From Okeania hirsuta (GTDB taxonomy: Bacteria; Cyanobacteriota; Cyanobacteriia; Cyanobacteriales; Microcoleaceae), in contig NZ_RCBY01000048.1 of the NCBI RefSeq assembly GCF_003838195.1, forward strand, positions 1-41,217: a DNA stretch of 41,217 nt. The letters run 5' to 3'. Position 1 is the first letter of the stretch. Every line of letters begins with the position of its first letter. Both the position numbers and the translations under genes were made by a program. The notes under the pieces are model-generated. The model was not told the origin of the DNA. It worked only from the letters and a program-made list of their open reading frames with translations, and did not search any database. Shown in pieces: positions 8,325 to 17,921 of the stretch.

Positions 8325-10022
8325 CTATTTAACAGCATTACTTATTAGTTGTATAGGTGCATCTCTCCAGAGTTGGTCTAATCTATTAGCTGGCATCGTT
8401 AAGTACAAAACATCACCAGAATTCAGAGTCGCATTTAGCAATTCCCAACCATGAATTTCTTTACCGTTGCTTTCTATATACAAAGGTACAAAATCAGCAC
8501 TGCTAGCTGCTTGTTGAACAATTTTTCCACAAAAAGGATGTCCCGGTGTAATTAAAGTGGCTAACGCTACCCACAAACTATCTGTTGTAATCCCATTACC
8601 AAGAATTCTACCGCCGATAGCTGCTGCTGCAAAAGCAGGGGAAGCTAATTCTGTGGGACTAAGTACAGACTCAAACTCAAAAACCTGTTGCACCATTAGA
8701 GCTAAGTGCGGGTCTTGACTTCTCACCACAACTGTGATTTTAGGAACAAGTCCCTTGGCACTCAGAGCAATTTCTAAATTAACAATATCATTACCAGTTA
8801 CAGCTAAAAGTGCTTCAGCTTTTTCAATATTGGCAACTTCTAGAGTCGTAGATAAACTTGCATCTCCCTCAATTACAGGAATTTTCATAGACCTGGCAGT
8901 ACTGAGAAATCTACAGCTAGGGTTACGCTCTACCACTACTACTTCATACCCACTACCAATCAGTTGCTCGGCAATATGTAAACCAATGCCACCAAACCCA
9001 CAAATAATGTAATGTTGTTTTAGTGGTATGCGGGCAGCATCCCAATACTCTTGGAAGCGAGTACCTAATACAAAATCATTCAGGAGCGCATAACAAATAC
9101 CAACGATCGCCGTTCCCACAAGCATCATTATCGAAGTAAATATTTTGATACTGCCTGGTGCTTGTTCGGCTATTTTTTCATTTCCCCCTGCTCCCGTAAT
9201 CATCCCAACTGTAAAATAGAGAGAATCAACAAAGCTGTTATTCAGATTTATACTAATATAAGTAATAGTGCAGAATAACACAGTTACTAAAAGAGCCAAG
9301 TTGAGAATTACTGCTGATTTACTGTGTCGCTGAAATTGCCTGAGTCTGCCAAATATTTTGAATAAGTAATAAACTAAATTTTGTCTGCGAGTTCGCAGCT
9401 TTGGTTTGCTAGAAAGAATCAGACGATCTCCTACCTGTAACTCCCGCTCTTCTACTACAGCAGAGACTAAATCTATTGGATCTGCCACTGGTATATAGTA
9501 GATCAACATTAGAGAGCGGTCGTCCCACAAAGAACTCAGTTTACGACCTTTCCAAGGATGATTATGACCGATTAATTCTTCTCGCATTGGCCAGGTCTGA
9601 TTGTATATGTGTAACTGGCCAATAGCATGATTTCCTAAAGCTGCAAAAGCAAACACTGGAGCTGCTAAAGCTGACACACTCATTGTTGTATGATCGGTTA
9701 GAGTGTGGTCTAAGCGATCGCCCAAACTTGTATTAAATAGGCGATTGATAATCCGAATTTTCGGATTGAGAATTCTTGCTAACATTAAGACGGCCAAATT
9801 AACAGACTCATCTTTCCCTGCTAAAACCAGAGTATGAGCGCTTTGAATGCCTGCTGCTAATAAGGTAGATGCTGAACGAAAGTTGCCGACAATAATCTCT
9901 GTACCCTCTCCACGGAGTGGGCGATCGCTTATACCTACAACTGTTGCACCCTGCTGTCTTAATAAACGGAATACTTTGTAGCCGGTACGACCCAAGCCAC
10001 AGACTATTATTCTAGGTTTCAT
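8325..10022 (-). CDS. RCK-2TM-RCK channel-like protein with unusual filter
   Basis: The 565-aa protein has a nucleotide-binding RCK/TrkA-N domain at the start (GLGRTG at 9-14), a helical pair with a pore loop in the middle (TM about 237-258, pore about 266-282, TM about 293-318) and a second RCK domain (GFGGIG at 342-347, with acidic ERNPS near 365) to the end. The layout fits a ligand-gated cation channel of the inner membrane. The pore loop aligns with potassium channel pores (SLYFTVGMITGAGG), but the TVGYGD signature is replaced by ITGAGGN, so potassium selectivity cannot be assumed. It could also be a regulatory subunit or a non-selective channel. It is monocistronic, with its own terminator and a 911-bp AT-rich upstream region. 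Confidence 0.85.
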   Translation of the reverse strand: MKPRIIVCGLGRTGYKVFRLLRQQGATVVGISDRPLRGEGTEIIVGNFRSASTLLAAGIQSAHTLVLAGKDESVNLAVLMLARILNPKIRIINRLFNTSLGDRLDHTLTDHTTMSVSALAAPVFAFAALGNHAIGQLHIYNQTWPMREELIGHNHPWKGRKLSSLWDDRSLMLIYYIPVADPIDLVSAVVEERELQVGDRLILSSKPKLRTRRQNLVYYLFKIFGRLRQFQRHSKSAVILNLALLVTVLFCTITYISINLNNSFVDSLYFTVGMITGAGGNEKIAEQAPGSIKIFTSIMMLVGTAIVGICYALLNDFVLGTRFQEYWDAARIPLKQHYIICGFGGIGLHIAEQLIGSGYEVVVVERNPSCRFLSTARSMKIPVIEGDASLSTTLEVANIEKAEALLAVTGNDIVNLEIALSAKGLVPKITVVVRSQDPHLALMVQQVFEFESVLSPTELASPAFAAAAIGGRILGNGITTDSLWVALATLITPGHPFCGKIVQQAASSADFVPLYIESNGKEIHGWELLNATLNSGDVLYLTMPANRLDQLWRDAPIQLISNAVK

Positions 10023-10933
10023 TAGATCGGGAAACTTATTAAAGTAATATTAAGAAGTCATCTTTTAGTTTGTACTATAAACTATCATTTATTATTTATA
10101 CTAAAAAAAATGTAACTTACAACACTGTTTTTTTGCTAATATTTATCTTTGTTTTTTGTCAATAGTCATTCTTTTTATTGATTTATCTTGATTTTTTGAC
10201 ACAAAAATTAATGTTGTTTTTTAATTTTTATCAATCATTCTTTTTAGTGAGTTACAAAAATCAGTTTAAATTCAGCTATTTTTCAAACTAATCAATCTCC
10301 TTAATAATTCATATTCTAACAAAAAAAGCACAAATATGTCAAAGTAATATTGATTTTTCATCGAGAAAAAAAACTTTTGAATGATTATATTTTTTGAAGA
10401 ATATAGTGTATAATTACTATCAAAATTATGCACATGATTGAAAGTATATAAGTAGCTGATATAAAGCCTTTTTATGTTACTTACAAAATATTCTGGGAAA
10501 AGGCAATAGAAGCTAATAATTCAAAATTGCTATCTGAAATCTATTTTCAGATAGAGGGAGCAAAACTTATTGTTTAATCTAACTTTTAGTTTCTAGAAAT
10601 TTAGATAAATAACTATAGATTTAATACACTTTATTTTACTATTTCTCAATTCTGGAGAAATAGACTTAGATCCTCTCTTTATTCTTGACAACCTTGATTT
10701 AGGTAAAACTTGTAAATTAACTACAGATACTGATGATACTGATGATTTAAAGAGTAAGTTTGCAGATAATTACTGAATACATATTCTCCTATAGCTAAAA
10801 ACAAAGTATTTTTCGATCAGTAATTATCCAAGCATGATATAAAAACAAATAATTGAGAAATTTTAGACTTTCAAAAGTAATTAGATATGTAGGTTTGAAT
10901 TCTAAATATAACTGCAGTATAGTATAGATTGTC
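10023..10933. other. AT-rich spacer between divergent genes
   Basis: The 911 bp between the channel-like gene and thiL are very AT-rich and contain no supported gene. A small hairpin (TATCTGAAA / TTTTCAGATA near 10530-10556) is the only local structure noted. The 67-aa open frame at 10795-10998 overlaps the thiL start on the other strand and is not credible. It should hold both promoters. Confidence 0.6.
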
Positions 10934-11959
10934 ATGACCACAGTTAAAGATATTAGTGAACAAGGACTTTTAAAGGTATTACACCGTTTTTGCCCCACAG
11001 AAGTTGTTGGGGATGATGCTGCTATTGTGCCAATTCAACCCCACAAATCATTAGTAGTTACAACAGATACACTCGTTGATGGAGTACATTTTAGCGATCG
11101 CACCACTTCCCCTGAAGATGTCGGTTGGCGTAGCGCTGCTGCCAACTTATCCGACCTCGCAGCAATGGGTGCATTCCCTATTGGTATTACGATCGCACTC
11201 GGTCTCACTGGCGATACTCCCGTTACTTGGGTTGAAAAACTTTACCAAGGAATTTCTGAATGTCTACAACCATATAATACTCCTATAGTCGGTGGAGATA
11301 TTGTGCGATCGCCTATCCGTACTATCTCAATTACTGCTTTCGGACAAATTGAACCTTCACAGACTATTCTTCGTTCAAATTGCCAACCCCAAAATGCGAT
11401 CGTTGTTACTGGAGTACATGGAGCATCAAAAGCAGGGTTAGAATTATTACTGCATCCAGAACTAGGTGAATTTCTCACAGAAGCAGAACGTTCTTCCCTA
11501 ATTTTAGATCATCAACGTCCTCGACCAAGGCTCGATCTTTTAACAAATTTATGGAATTGCTTATCTTTAAATAGTTCTAATAGTGTAGAGAAGAACCAAA
11601 ACTCGGTCTTAGTAGGAGGAATGGACAGTAGTGATGGGCTAGCAGATGCGATCGTTCAGATGTGTCAAGCATCTCAGGTCGGAGCTAAGATCGATCGCAA
11701 TCAAATTCCCATTCCTTCTTCTTTAACTAAACTTGTCTCACCCGAACAAGCATTAAAGTGGGCACTCTATGGAGGAGAAGATTTCGAGCTAGTATTATGC
11801 TTACCTCCAATTTGTGGCCAAGAATTAGTCAAAAAAATTGGAGTCGGTGCAGCCATAGTAGGTACAACCACAGACGACACCGACATCTTATTAATAGATA
11901 GCCAAGGAATTTACCCAAACGAGCAACTTACACTTAGCCAAGCATTTCAACATTTTTGA
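10934..11959 (+). CDS. thiL: Thiamine-monophosphate kinase
   Basis: The enzyme phosphorylates thiamine monophosphate to thiamine diphosphate with ATP in the cytosol, the last step of cofactor synthesis. The 341-aa protein has the AIR-synthase-like fold signatures of ThiL: VVGDDAAIV near residue 24, TTDTLVDGVHF near 43, the AANLSDLAAMGA segment near 68, VGGDIVRS near 117, GVHGASKAG, and the C-terminal SSDGLADAI and GGEDFEL segments. Length is normal (320-350 aa). The start ATG has little Shine-Dalgarno sequence. The gene is convergent with gap2, with 58 bp between the stops and no clear terminator there. Two HIP1 octamers lie within it. Confidence 0.96.
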   Translation: MTTVKDISEQGLLKVLHRFCPTEVVGDDAAIVPIQPHKSLVVTTDTLVDGVHFSDRTTSPEDVGWRSAAANLSDLAAMGAFPIGITIALGLTGDTPVTWVEKLYQGISECLQPYNTPIVGGDIVRSPIRTISITAFGQIEPSQTILRSNCQPQNAIVVTGVHGASKAGLELLLHPELGEFLTEAERSSLILDHQRPRPRLDLLTNLWNCLSLNSSNSVEKNQNSVLVGGMDSSDGLADAIVQMCQASQVGAKIDRNQIPIPSSLTKLVSPEQALKWALYGGEDFELVLCLPPICGQELVKKIGVGAAIVGTTTDDTDILLIDSQGIYPNEQLTLSQAFQHF

Positions 11960-12017
11960 AAAAATTATTTATCTTGGGTTTTTAATTCAATTGCCAGAGA
12001 GTGAAAACTCAGACACA

Positions 12018-13037
12018 CTAAGCAGGCCACTTCTGTGCGACAACTTCAGCCAAGTCTACAACACGCTGACTATAACCCCATTCATTATCATACCAAGCAA
12101 TAACTTTCACCATATCGCCATCCATAACCATTGTCAGACTAGCATCTACAATAGAAGATGAATCATGACCACGAAAATCACAAGAAACCAAAGGCAAATC
12201 GCAGTATTCAATGATACCCTTCATTGGTCCATTAGCAGCTTCTTGTATAACTTCGTTAACTTGTTCAGTAAAAGTATTTTTCTCAACTTGAGCTACAAGG
12301 TCTACTACAGAAACGTTAGGAGTAGGTACCCGCATAGCAATACCATTTAACTTACCTTTCATTTCTGGAATTACCAGAGCCACTGCTTTAGCTGCACCTG
12401 TAGAAGTTGGCACAATATTTACAGCCGCTGCTCTAGCCCGCCGTACATCTCTGTGACTAGCATCCAAAATACGTTGGTCGCCAGTGTAACTATGAGTTGT
12501 GGTCATTGTACCTTTAATAATGCCAAAATTGTCATTTATCACTTTGACCACTGGAGCTAGACAGTTGGTTGTACAACTAGCATTGCTGACAATATCATAA
12601 TCATCATGCTCATAATCTTGATGGTTAACACCTACCACGAAAGTACCAACTTTTCCACCCTTACCAGGAGCAGTAATTAAAACCTTTTTTGCTCCAGCTT
12701 GTAAATGCTTTGAGGCTCCTTCCTCAGTCACAAATACACCTGTAGCCTCTATAATTAGATCGATATTCCAGTCTGCCCATGGTAAATTTAAAGGATTACG
12801 GTCAGATACACACTTAATTGTTTTACCATTAACTGTGATGGAATTTTCATCCGTACTAATATCCACACCCTTTAATGTGCCCAACATTGAATCGTACTTT
12901 AGTAGATGAGCATTGGTTTTGGGGTCGGAAGTATCATTGATAGCAATAACATCAAGTTGGCTATCTGTACGAGTGAGCCAGCAACGTAAAAAATTTCGTC
13001 CAATCCGTCCAAAACCATTTATAGCAACTCTAATCAC
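12018..13037 (-). CDS. gap2: NAD(P)-dependent glyceraldehyde-3-phosphate dehydrogenase, Gap2 type
   Basis: The 339-aa enzyme interconverts 1,3-bisphosphoglycerate and glyceraldehyde-3-phosphate. The cyanobacterial Gap2 form serves the Calvin cycle and gluconeogenesis and can use NADPH. Visible landmarks are the Rossmann start INGFGRIGR at 7-15, [20 protein letters not shown] near 34-53, the catalytic SNASCTTNC with Cys155, and His182 in [11 protein letters not shown]. The DTSDP start of the second strand and the [20 protein letters not shown] segment fit Gap2 rather than the glycolytic Gap1. The start is GTG, chosen because TAGGAGGT lies six bases upstream. The gene is monocistronic and divergent from murC across 1.15 kb. 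Confidence 0.96.
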   Translation of the reverse strand: MIRVAINGFGRIGRNFLRCWLTRTDSQLDVIAINDTSDPKTNAHLLKYDSMLGTLKGVDISTDENSITVNGKTIKCVSDRNPLNLPWADWNIDLIIEATGVFVTEEGASKHLQAGAKKVLITAPGKGGKVGTFVVGVNHQDYEHDDYDIVSNASCTTNCLAPVVKVINDNFGIIKGTMTTTHSYTGDQRILDASHRDVRRARAAAVNIVPTSTGAAKAVALVIPEMKGKLNGIAMRVPTPNVSVVDLVAQVEKNTFTEQVNEVIQEAANGPMKGIIEYCDLPLVSCDFRGHDSSSIVDASLTMVMDGDMVKVIAWYDNEWGYSQRVVDLAEVVAQKWPA

Positions 13038-13140
13038 TTTTTACCTCCTAACAACAGCAATAATCATGTATAATTAAAGTTTTTGACAGTTTTAAATACT
13101 GAATTAATCCAGTTTCAGTGTTAACTAGCTATCAGCGCTT

Positions 13141-13174
13141 CAGCATTTTCCGTACCGGAATGCTCCGCAAACAG
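13141..13174. repeat. TGTTTGCG/AGCATTCCGG palindromic repeat, inverted copy
   Basis: These 34 bases are identical to the reverse complement of 7567-7600, although the two sites lie almost 6 kb apart. Confidence 0.9.
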
Positions 13175-13275
13175 CTATCAGCTTTTTGACCTTGGGTTTA
13201 TACTCCGGCAAATAATGCGCCGGATGGTTGAGTCGGGGTTGAAATCCTCGACTAGGGCATAAAAAAAACTCCTAA

Positions 13276-13313
13276 TGCTGACTGCTGACTGCTGACTGCT
13301 GACTGCTGACTTC
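13276..13313. repeat. Heptamer tandem repeat (GACTGCT)
   Basis: About five units with a perfect seven-base period, directly after a GC-rich hairpin-like stretch. The same order, hairpin then heptamers, is seen at 7067-7177 and in inverted form at 17786-17921. Confidence 0.9.
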
Positions 13314-14189
13314 TATTTAATTGAGCCAAGCCCCGTGCTGCCCCACTGGGTGCTTTTTGGTAGTTCCAGATATTGATTTCAGGCTTAAACTCTACCTTAC
13401 CTTCATCTCAGATCCCTAACTTTTTCAGAAGTGATATGAATTTTAGATAAGGAGAGCTTAAAAGAAAATTAATCTTGACCATTATCATACAGCAAAATGG
13501 TAATTTGGTAATTTTTTTGTAGGTTAATTACGATCCCTGCCATTAATCGAGTTAGCTATGGCATTAAATTTAAGTTTTTGTTCACAGCTTGTTGTATAAA
13601 GGAACCTATGTGGATGGGGTATAGAACTTGTGAGGATTTTTTGTCAAAAGTCAAAATTATAAAAGTCAAAAGTCTACATTGAAGTAGAAAAATTTTTCTG
13701 CTCCACTAATCAATCCTGGGACAGTTTAAGTAGTAAGAAGATATAGAAGCGAATAAAAAACTTTTGTTAAATAGTTTTATAGTAAGTTATTCATAACAAA
13801 TTTTGTTTGCTCAATTTAAGTAAGTCAGAATTAGCAACCCATTAGTTATTGGACAACAAGTTACTGACTAACAACTAATGCTTGAATAGCAATCTAAACT
13901 GTGAATGATAATTCATAATTGATTTTGTCTAGTTAGGTTCTATAAATACTTATTCTTTTGTAAAAAATCCTGATAATTTATCCTTGATTAATTTTTCGAG
14001 GTATATCCGGAAAAAGACTGGCCAGTGGGTAAAGATTTGATAGAAAACAAACTCATTGCAAGTAATAGAGCTGATTAACTAAACTAACCAGTATTTTTGG
14101 TAAATTACTGCTAGACTCTATCTAAAAAAAAAAAATCCTGGTATGATATCGCGTGTTATGGGCACAGTGTGGTGTATAAGGAGTAATTA

Positions 14190-15848
14190 ATGTCTATATA
14201 TGTAGATTTCAGTGGTAGGCCGTTTCATTTTATTGGTATTGGAGGCATCGGAATGTCAGCTTTGGCTTACATTTTAGCCAAACGCAATTTACCAACTTAT
14301 GGATCGGATCTAAAATCAAGCCATATAACAAAGCGTTTGCAAGCAATAGGAACCCATATATTTTGGGATCAAGATGCTAAAAATTTAGAACTATTTCAAC
14401 AAATTTCTCTTGAGAAAAATGTATCTCCGTCAAACGACTCAAACTTAAATTTATCCCCTATCGACCTCTGTCTAAGTACAGAAGGATTAATGACGGAAAA
14501 ACACAATAGTAGGATGGAGGATAACCAAGAAATTTCTCAACTTCCACAAGTAATTTGTTCAACAGCAATTAATCAAACTAACTCTGAGTATAAAGCCGCA
14601 ATTGCATTAGGATGTCCCATTTTACATCGCTCGGATCTATTAGCAGCTCTAATTCAAGAATATCAAAGCATAGCTGTAGCAGGAACTCATGGCAAAACTA
14701 CAACTAGCAGTCTCATCGGATTTATGCTTCTAGAAACTGGTTTAGACCCCACTATTGTTATTGGTGGAGAAGTAGATGCTTGGGAAGGTAATGCTCGTTT
14801 AGGTAACAGTCCTTATCTAGTCGCAGAAGCAGATGAATCAGATGGCTCTCTGATTAAATTATCTGCACACATTGGTGTAGTAACAAATATCGAATTAGAC
14901 CATCCAGATCATTATGAAAGTTTAGATCAGGTGGTTGAGACTTTTAAAGTATTTAAAGAAAATTGTCAAACTTTGGTAGGTTGTATAGACTGTTCTACAG
15001 TGAAAAACTTCCTCCAGCCAACTATTAGCTATAGCCTTGACTCAGATAGTAATGCAGATTATACAGTCGATTGTGTAGATTATCAATCTCATGTTACCTT
15101 AGCTCGTGTTTGGGAGCGGGGCCAAATTCTGGGAGAGTTACAGTTGGGGTTATTGGGTAAACATAACTTAAGTAATGCTTTAGCTGCTGTAGCAGTAGGC
15201 AGGTTACTAGGTTTAGAATTTCCTGCTATTGCTATGGCGATCGCTAAATTTGAAGGCGCTCATCGTCGATTTGAACATCGCGGAGAGTGCAATGGTATTG
15301 TATTCATTGATGACTATGCTCACCATCCTAGTGAAGTTAGTGCAACTTTAGCCGCAGCTCGCTTACGAAAAAACAGTCAAAAAGTGACTACAAAATCTCA
15401 CATATCTAAAACCAGTTTATCTTTGACAAAACAAAATAACTCATTGCCGATCCAAAGAGTTGTTGCTATATTCCAACCTCATCGTTATAGTCGTACTCAA
15501 GCTTTTATTTCAGAGTTTGCGAAGTCATTTAATGATGCTGATATGGTGATTGTTACTGATATCTACAGTGCAGGGGAATCACCATTGGGTAAAATTAGTG
15601 GCCAACAAGTAGCTGAAGCAATTTCTGAAGATCATCAACAGGTTTACTATCAACCATCTTTAGAATTAGTAAGTAAATTTTTAAATGAAGTCTTAAGACC
15701 AGGAGATTTGGCAATATTTCTCGGTGCTGGCAACCTCAATAAAATTATTCCAGAGGTTATGGCATATTATCAAAAACCTCACTATCAGGTTGTATCTATT
15801 GAAACAGCTTATATAGAGGAACATTCAGTTGAGTTAGCTAACTCTTAA
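14190..15848 (+). CDS. murC: UDP-N-acetylmuramate--L-alanine ligase
   Basis: MurC joins L-alanine to UDP-N-acetylmuramate with ATP in the cytosol, the first amino-acid addition in peptidoglycan precursor synthesis. The 552-aa protein begins with the nucleotide-binding FIGIGGIGMSALA and has the ATP loop GTHGKTTTS at 165-173, EADESDGS near 213, NIELDHPDHY near 233 and DDYAHHPSE near 374. It is longer than the usual 450-500 aa because of two low-complexity inserts, about 70-118 (before the ICSTAI motif) and about 393-420 (before QPHRYSRT). Neither touches a catalytic motif. The start is chosen for AAGGAG eight bases upstream. murB follows after 38 bp, so the two are likely co-transcribed. Confidence 0.96.
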   Translation: MSIYVDFSGRPFHFIGIGGIGMSALAYILAKRNLPTYGSDLKSSHITKRLQAIGTHIFWDQDAKNLELFQQISLEKNVSPSNDSNLNLSPIDLCLSTEGLMTEKHNSRMEDNQEISQLPQVICSTAINQTNSEYKAAIALGCPILHRSDLLAALIQEYQSIAVAGTHGKTTTSSLIGFMLLETGLDPTIVIGGEVDAWEGNARLGNSPYLVAEADESDGSLIKLSAHIGVVTNIELDHPDHYESLDQVVETFKVFKENCQTLVGCIDCSTVKNFLQPTISYSLDSDSNADYTVDCVDYQSHVTLARVWERGQILGELQLGLLGKHNLSNALAAVAVGRLLGLEFPAIAMAIAKFEGAHRRFEHRGECNGIVFIDDYAHHPSEVSATLAAARLRKNSQKVTTKSHISKTSLSLTKQNNSLPIQRVVAIFQPHRYSRTQAFISEFAKSFNDADMVIVTDIYSAGESPLGKISGQQVAEAISEDHQQVYYQPSLELVSKFLNEVLRPGDLAIFLGAGNLNKIIPEVMAYYQKPHYQVVSIETAYIEEHSVELANS

Positions 15849-15886
15849 ACAATATCTTTAAAATTACGATAATTCAAGTATTAGTT

Positions 15887-16858
15887 ATGACAATGACTCT
15901 CCCTTATAACATAGCTAGTTCAGCTCAAAAGCCACAATATAAACCTATTCCACTACTGGGAACAGATTGTGTAATTAGGTCTAATGTTCCTTTAGCTCCT
16001 CTGACTTCTTACCGAGTTGGAGGACCTGCTGAATGGTATGTCACACCAAAAAAATTAGATCAATTACAAGCAAGTTTTCAGTTTGCTCACTCTGAAGGAC
16101 TACCAATTACTTTGCTAGGAGCAGGTTCCAATATGTTAGTGAGCGATCGTGGTTTATCGGGGTTGGTGATTAGTAGTCGCAACCTCCGTCACATTAACTT
16201 TGAACAGGAAACAGGTCTTCTAACCGTAGGTGCTGGTGAATCATTACCACGTATTGCTTGGAAGGCAGCTAGAATGGGTTGGCAAGGTTTGGAGTGGGTT
16301 GTTGGTATCCCTGGTACTGTTGGTGGTGCTGTGGTAATGAATGCTGGGGCACAAGGTAAGTGTATAGCTGATATATTAGTTAATGCCCATGTTATGTTGC
16401 CTGATGGTCGGATAGAAATTCTGTCTCCTCAAGATTTAGAATACAGCTATCGTCATTCTAGCCTACAAGGTAAGTCTATTTTGGTTGCTCAAGCTACTTT
16501 TCAGTTACAACCAGGGGAAAATCCTGCTTCGGTGACTGCTATAACTTCTGAAAATTTTAACAAGCGAAAGACTAGCCAACCTTATCATTTACCTAGTTGT
16601 GGTAGTGTTTTTCGCAATCCAAGGCCACAAGCTGCTGGTTGGTTAATTGAACAAACTGGGCTTAAGGGTTATCAAATAGGAATGGCCCAGGTAGCTCACC
16701 GTCATGCAAACTTTATTCTTAATTGTGGGGGAGCTACAGCTAACGATATTTTCCAATTGATATATCATGTTCAAGAACAGGTGGAAAAGCAATGGTCTTT
16801 TTTATTAAAACCAGAGGTAAAAATGATCGGAGATTTTTCAGGAGCACTAACTTTCTAA
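15887..16858 (+). CDS. murB: UDP-N-acetylenolpyruvoylglucosamine reductase
   Basis: MurB reduces the enolpyruvyl group of UDP-GlcNAc-enolpyruvate with NADPH to give UDP-MurNAc, the substrate of MurC encoded just upstream. The 323-aa protein shows the FAD-binding pattern SYRVGGPAEW near 42, LLGAGSNMLVSD near 76, the WVVGIPGTVGGAVVMNAGAQG region near 137, the Ser-containing SCGSVFRNP near 236 that supplies the proton donor, and HANFILN near 281. The short form fits type II MurB. A second in-frame ATG at 15893 is equally possible; no strong ribosome binding site separates them. The gene is translated from the murC transcript. Confidence 0.95.
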   Translation: MTMTLPYNIASSAQKPQYKPIPLLGTDCVIRSNVPLAPLTSYRVGGPAEWYVTPKKLDQLQASFQFAHSEGLPITLLGAGSNMLVSDRGLSGLVISSRNLRHINFEQETGLLTVGAGESLPRIAWKAARMGWQGLEWVVGIPGTVGGAVVMNAGAQGKCIADILVNAHVMLPDGRIEILSPQDLEYSYRHSSLQGKSILVAQATFQLQPGENPASVTAITSENFNKRKTSQPYHLPSCGSVFRNPRPQAAGWLIEQTGLKGYQIGMAQVAHRHANFILNCGGATANDIFQLIYHVQEQVEKQWSFLLKPEVKMIGDFSGALTF

Positions 16859-17435
16859 TGTCAGTATACTAAACGGGTGCTTCTTGCTAGTTAAACAATC
16901 TAGTTAAGTGCAAATTAGGTACACAAAACGGATAAATCAACTTTAGATACTGAGTTTTTCTGTTAATTATTCAGATTTCTAACTACAAGTAAATTACTAT
17001 CAGGTTTCAATTAGTAATAGTCACTAAAATTGGCATGATTTTCAGATTCCCCACCTTCTGAATTAATTACTATATTTTAGGAAGTCTATGGTCTATAAAC
17101 AGCTTTTAACTAATATTATTACCAATTATGGTATTGGGAAATCTTGAATAAATTAGGGCTTGAAATGGCAGGTTCGTCAAATTATTAATTTAATTAGGTA
17201 CTAAAAATCTATTGCAGTGTTATGATTTTTATGTAAAGATGCCATGATATTATATATAAGGTAGGTGCGCATTTTGATCGGCTCCTACTAAAGCACAAAA
17301 TCTAACTAGATTCTGTATAAATATATTGAGAATCTAGAAGAATTAAAATATGTGCTGCATAAATTATTAGAGACCTAATAATTTAATGGCAACAAACAAA
17401 TAACAAATAAGACTTACCATAGAAGAGTAATAATT
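16859..17435. other. Spacer, nothing recognised
   Basis: The 577-bp AT-rich spacer lies between murB and the YbaB-type gene. No gene, tandem repeat or member of the dispersed families in this window was recognised. It may carry the promoter of the downstream gene. Confidence 0.5.
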
Positions 17436-17786
17436 ATGTCACAATCAGGAAAAGGCTTTAACTTCGGGTTAGGTAAAATGAAAGAACTAACAGAGGCTTT
17501 TAAAAAAGCTCAACAGGTTCAAGAAGGAGCTAAACAACTTCAAGAAGATCTCGATAAATTAGAGGTTGAAGGGGTAGCAGGTGGTGGTTTAGTCAAGGTT
17601 TTTTTGAGTGGAAACCAAGAACCACGGCGAGTAGAAATTTCACCTGATGCACTAGGAGAAGGGGCAGAAGTAATTTCTGAATTGGTGACAGTAGCAATGC
17701 AAGACGCTTATAGTAAGTCTACTGCTACTATGCGCGAGCGCATGGAAGATTTGACAGGTGGTTTAAATATACCTGGACTTTCATAA
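17436..17786 (+). CDS. YbaB/EbfC family nucleoid-associated protein
   Basis: The family consists of small dimeric proteins that bind DNA and associate with the nucleoid. The 116-aa product has a helical N-terminus with the [33 protein letters not shown] pattern (residues 14-46, split here only in description), then the [25 protein letters not shown] core and the C-terminal [13 protein letters not shown] segment, all standard for the family. Length is normal. The initiator follows AGAAGAGTAATAATT. The gene lies downstream of murB and upstream of a phosphatase gene but is separated from each by about 600 bp, so a single operon is doubtful. A heptamer array starts at the stop codon. Confidence 0.93.
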   Translation: MSQSGKGFNFGLGKMKELTEAFKKAQQVQEGAKQLQEDLDKLEVEGVAGGGLVKVFLSGNQEPRRVEISPDALGEGAEVISELVTVAMQDAYSKSTATMRERMEDLTGGLNIPGLS

Positions 17787-17921
17787 AGTCAGAAGTCAGA
17801 AGTCAGAAGTCAGAAATCAGAAGTCAGAAGTTGTTTTTGTAACGGGTATTTGAGCAAGCCTACAAAAACATTTTGCCTTAAAAGGCGGGGTTACGCGACC
17901 CAATTATTTTGATAATTTAAG
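17786..17921. repeat. Hairpin-plus-heptamer dispersed element, copy 2 (inverted)
   Basis: AGTCAGA heptamers (17786-17832) are followed by GTAACGGGTATTTGAGC, GCCTTAAAAGGC, GGGGTTACGCGACCC and ATTATTTTGATAA. The whole matches the reverse complement of 7067-7177. It abuts the YbaB stop codon, so its hairpins will be in the 3' end of that transcript. Confidence 0.78.

Larger units (their letters stand above)
13038..14189. other. Long divergent spacer upstream of gap2 and murC
   Basis: No gene is supported in 1152 bp. It contains a copy of the TGTTTGCG palindrome (13141-13174), a GC-rich hairpin-like stretch (about 13200-13262), a GACTGCT heptamer array (13276-13313), then AT-rich unique-looking DNA. 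The segment TGGTATGATATCGCGTG near 14140-14156 could contain a -10 box for murC, but no matching -35 is clear. Confidence 0.55.

Noticed and set aside
10500-10933. Thiamine riboswitch upstream of thiL
   Set aside because: No conserved TPP-riboswitch core (CUGAGA and ACCUGA-type elements in order) was seen; the region is plain AT-rich DNA.
13276-13313. Tandem units that could be mistaken for a CRISPR array
   Set aside because: Units are seven bases, directly adjacent and without spacers. The same holds for all other arrays; no cas gene is present.
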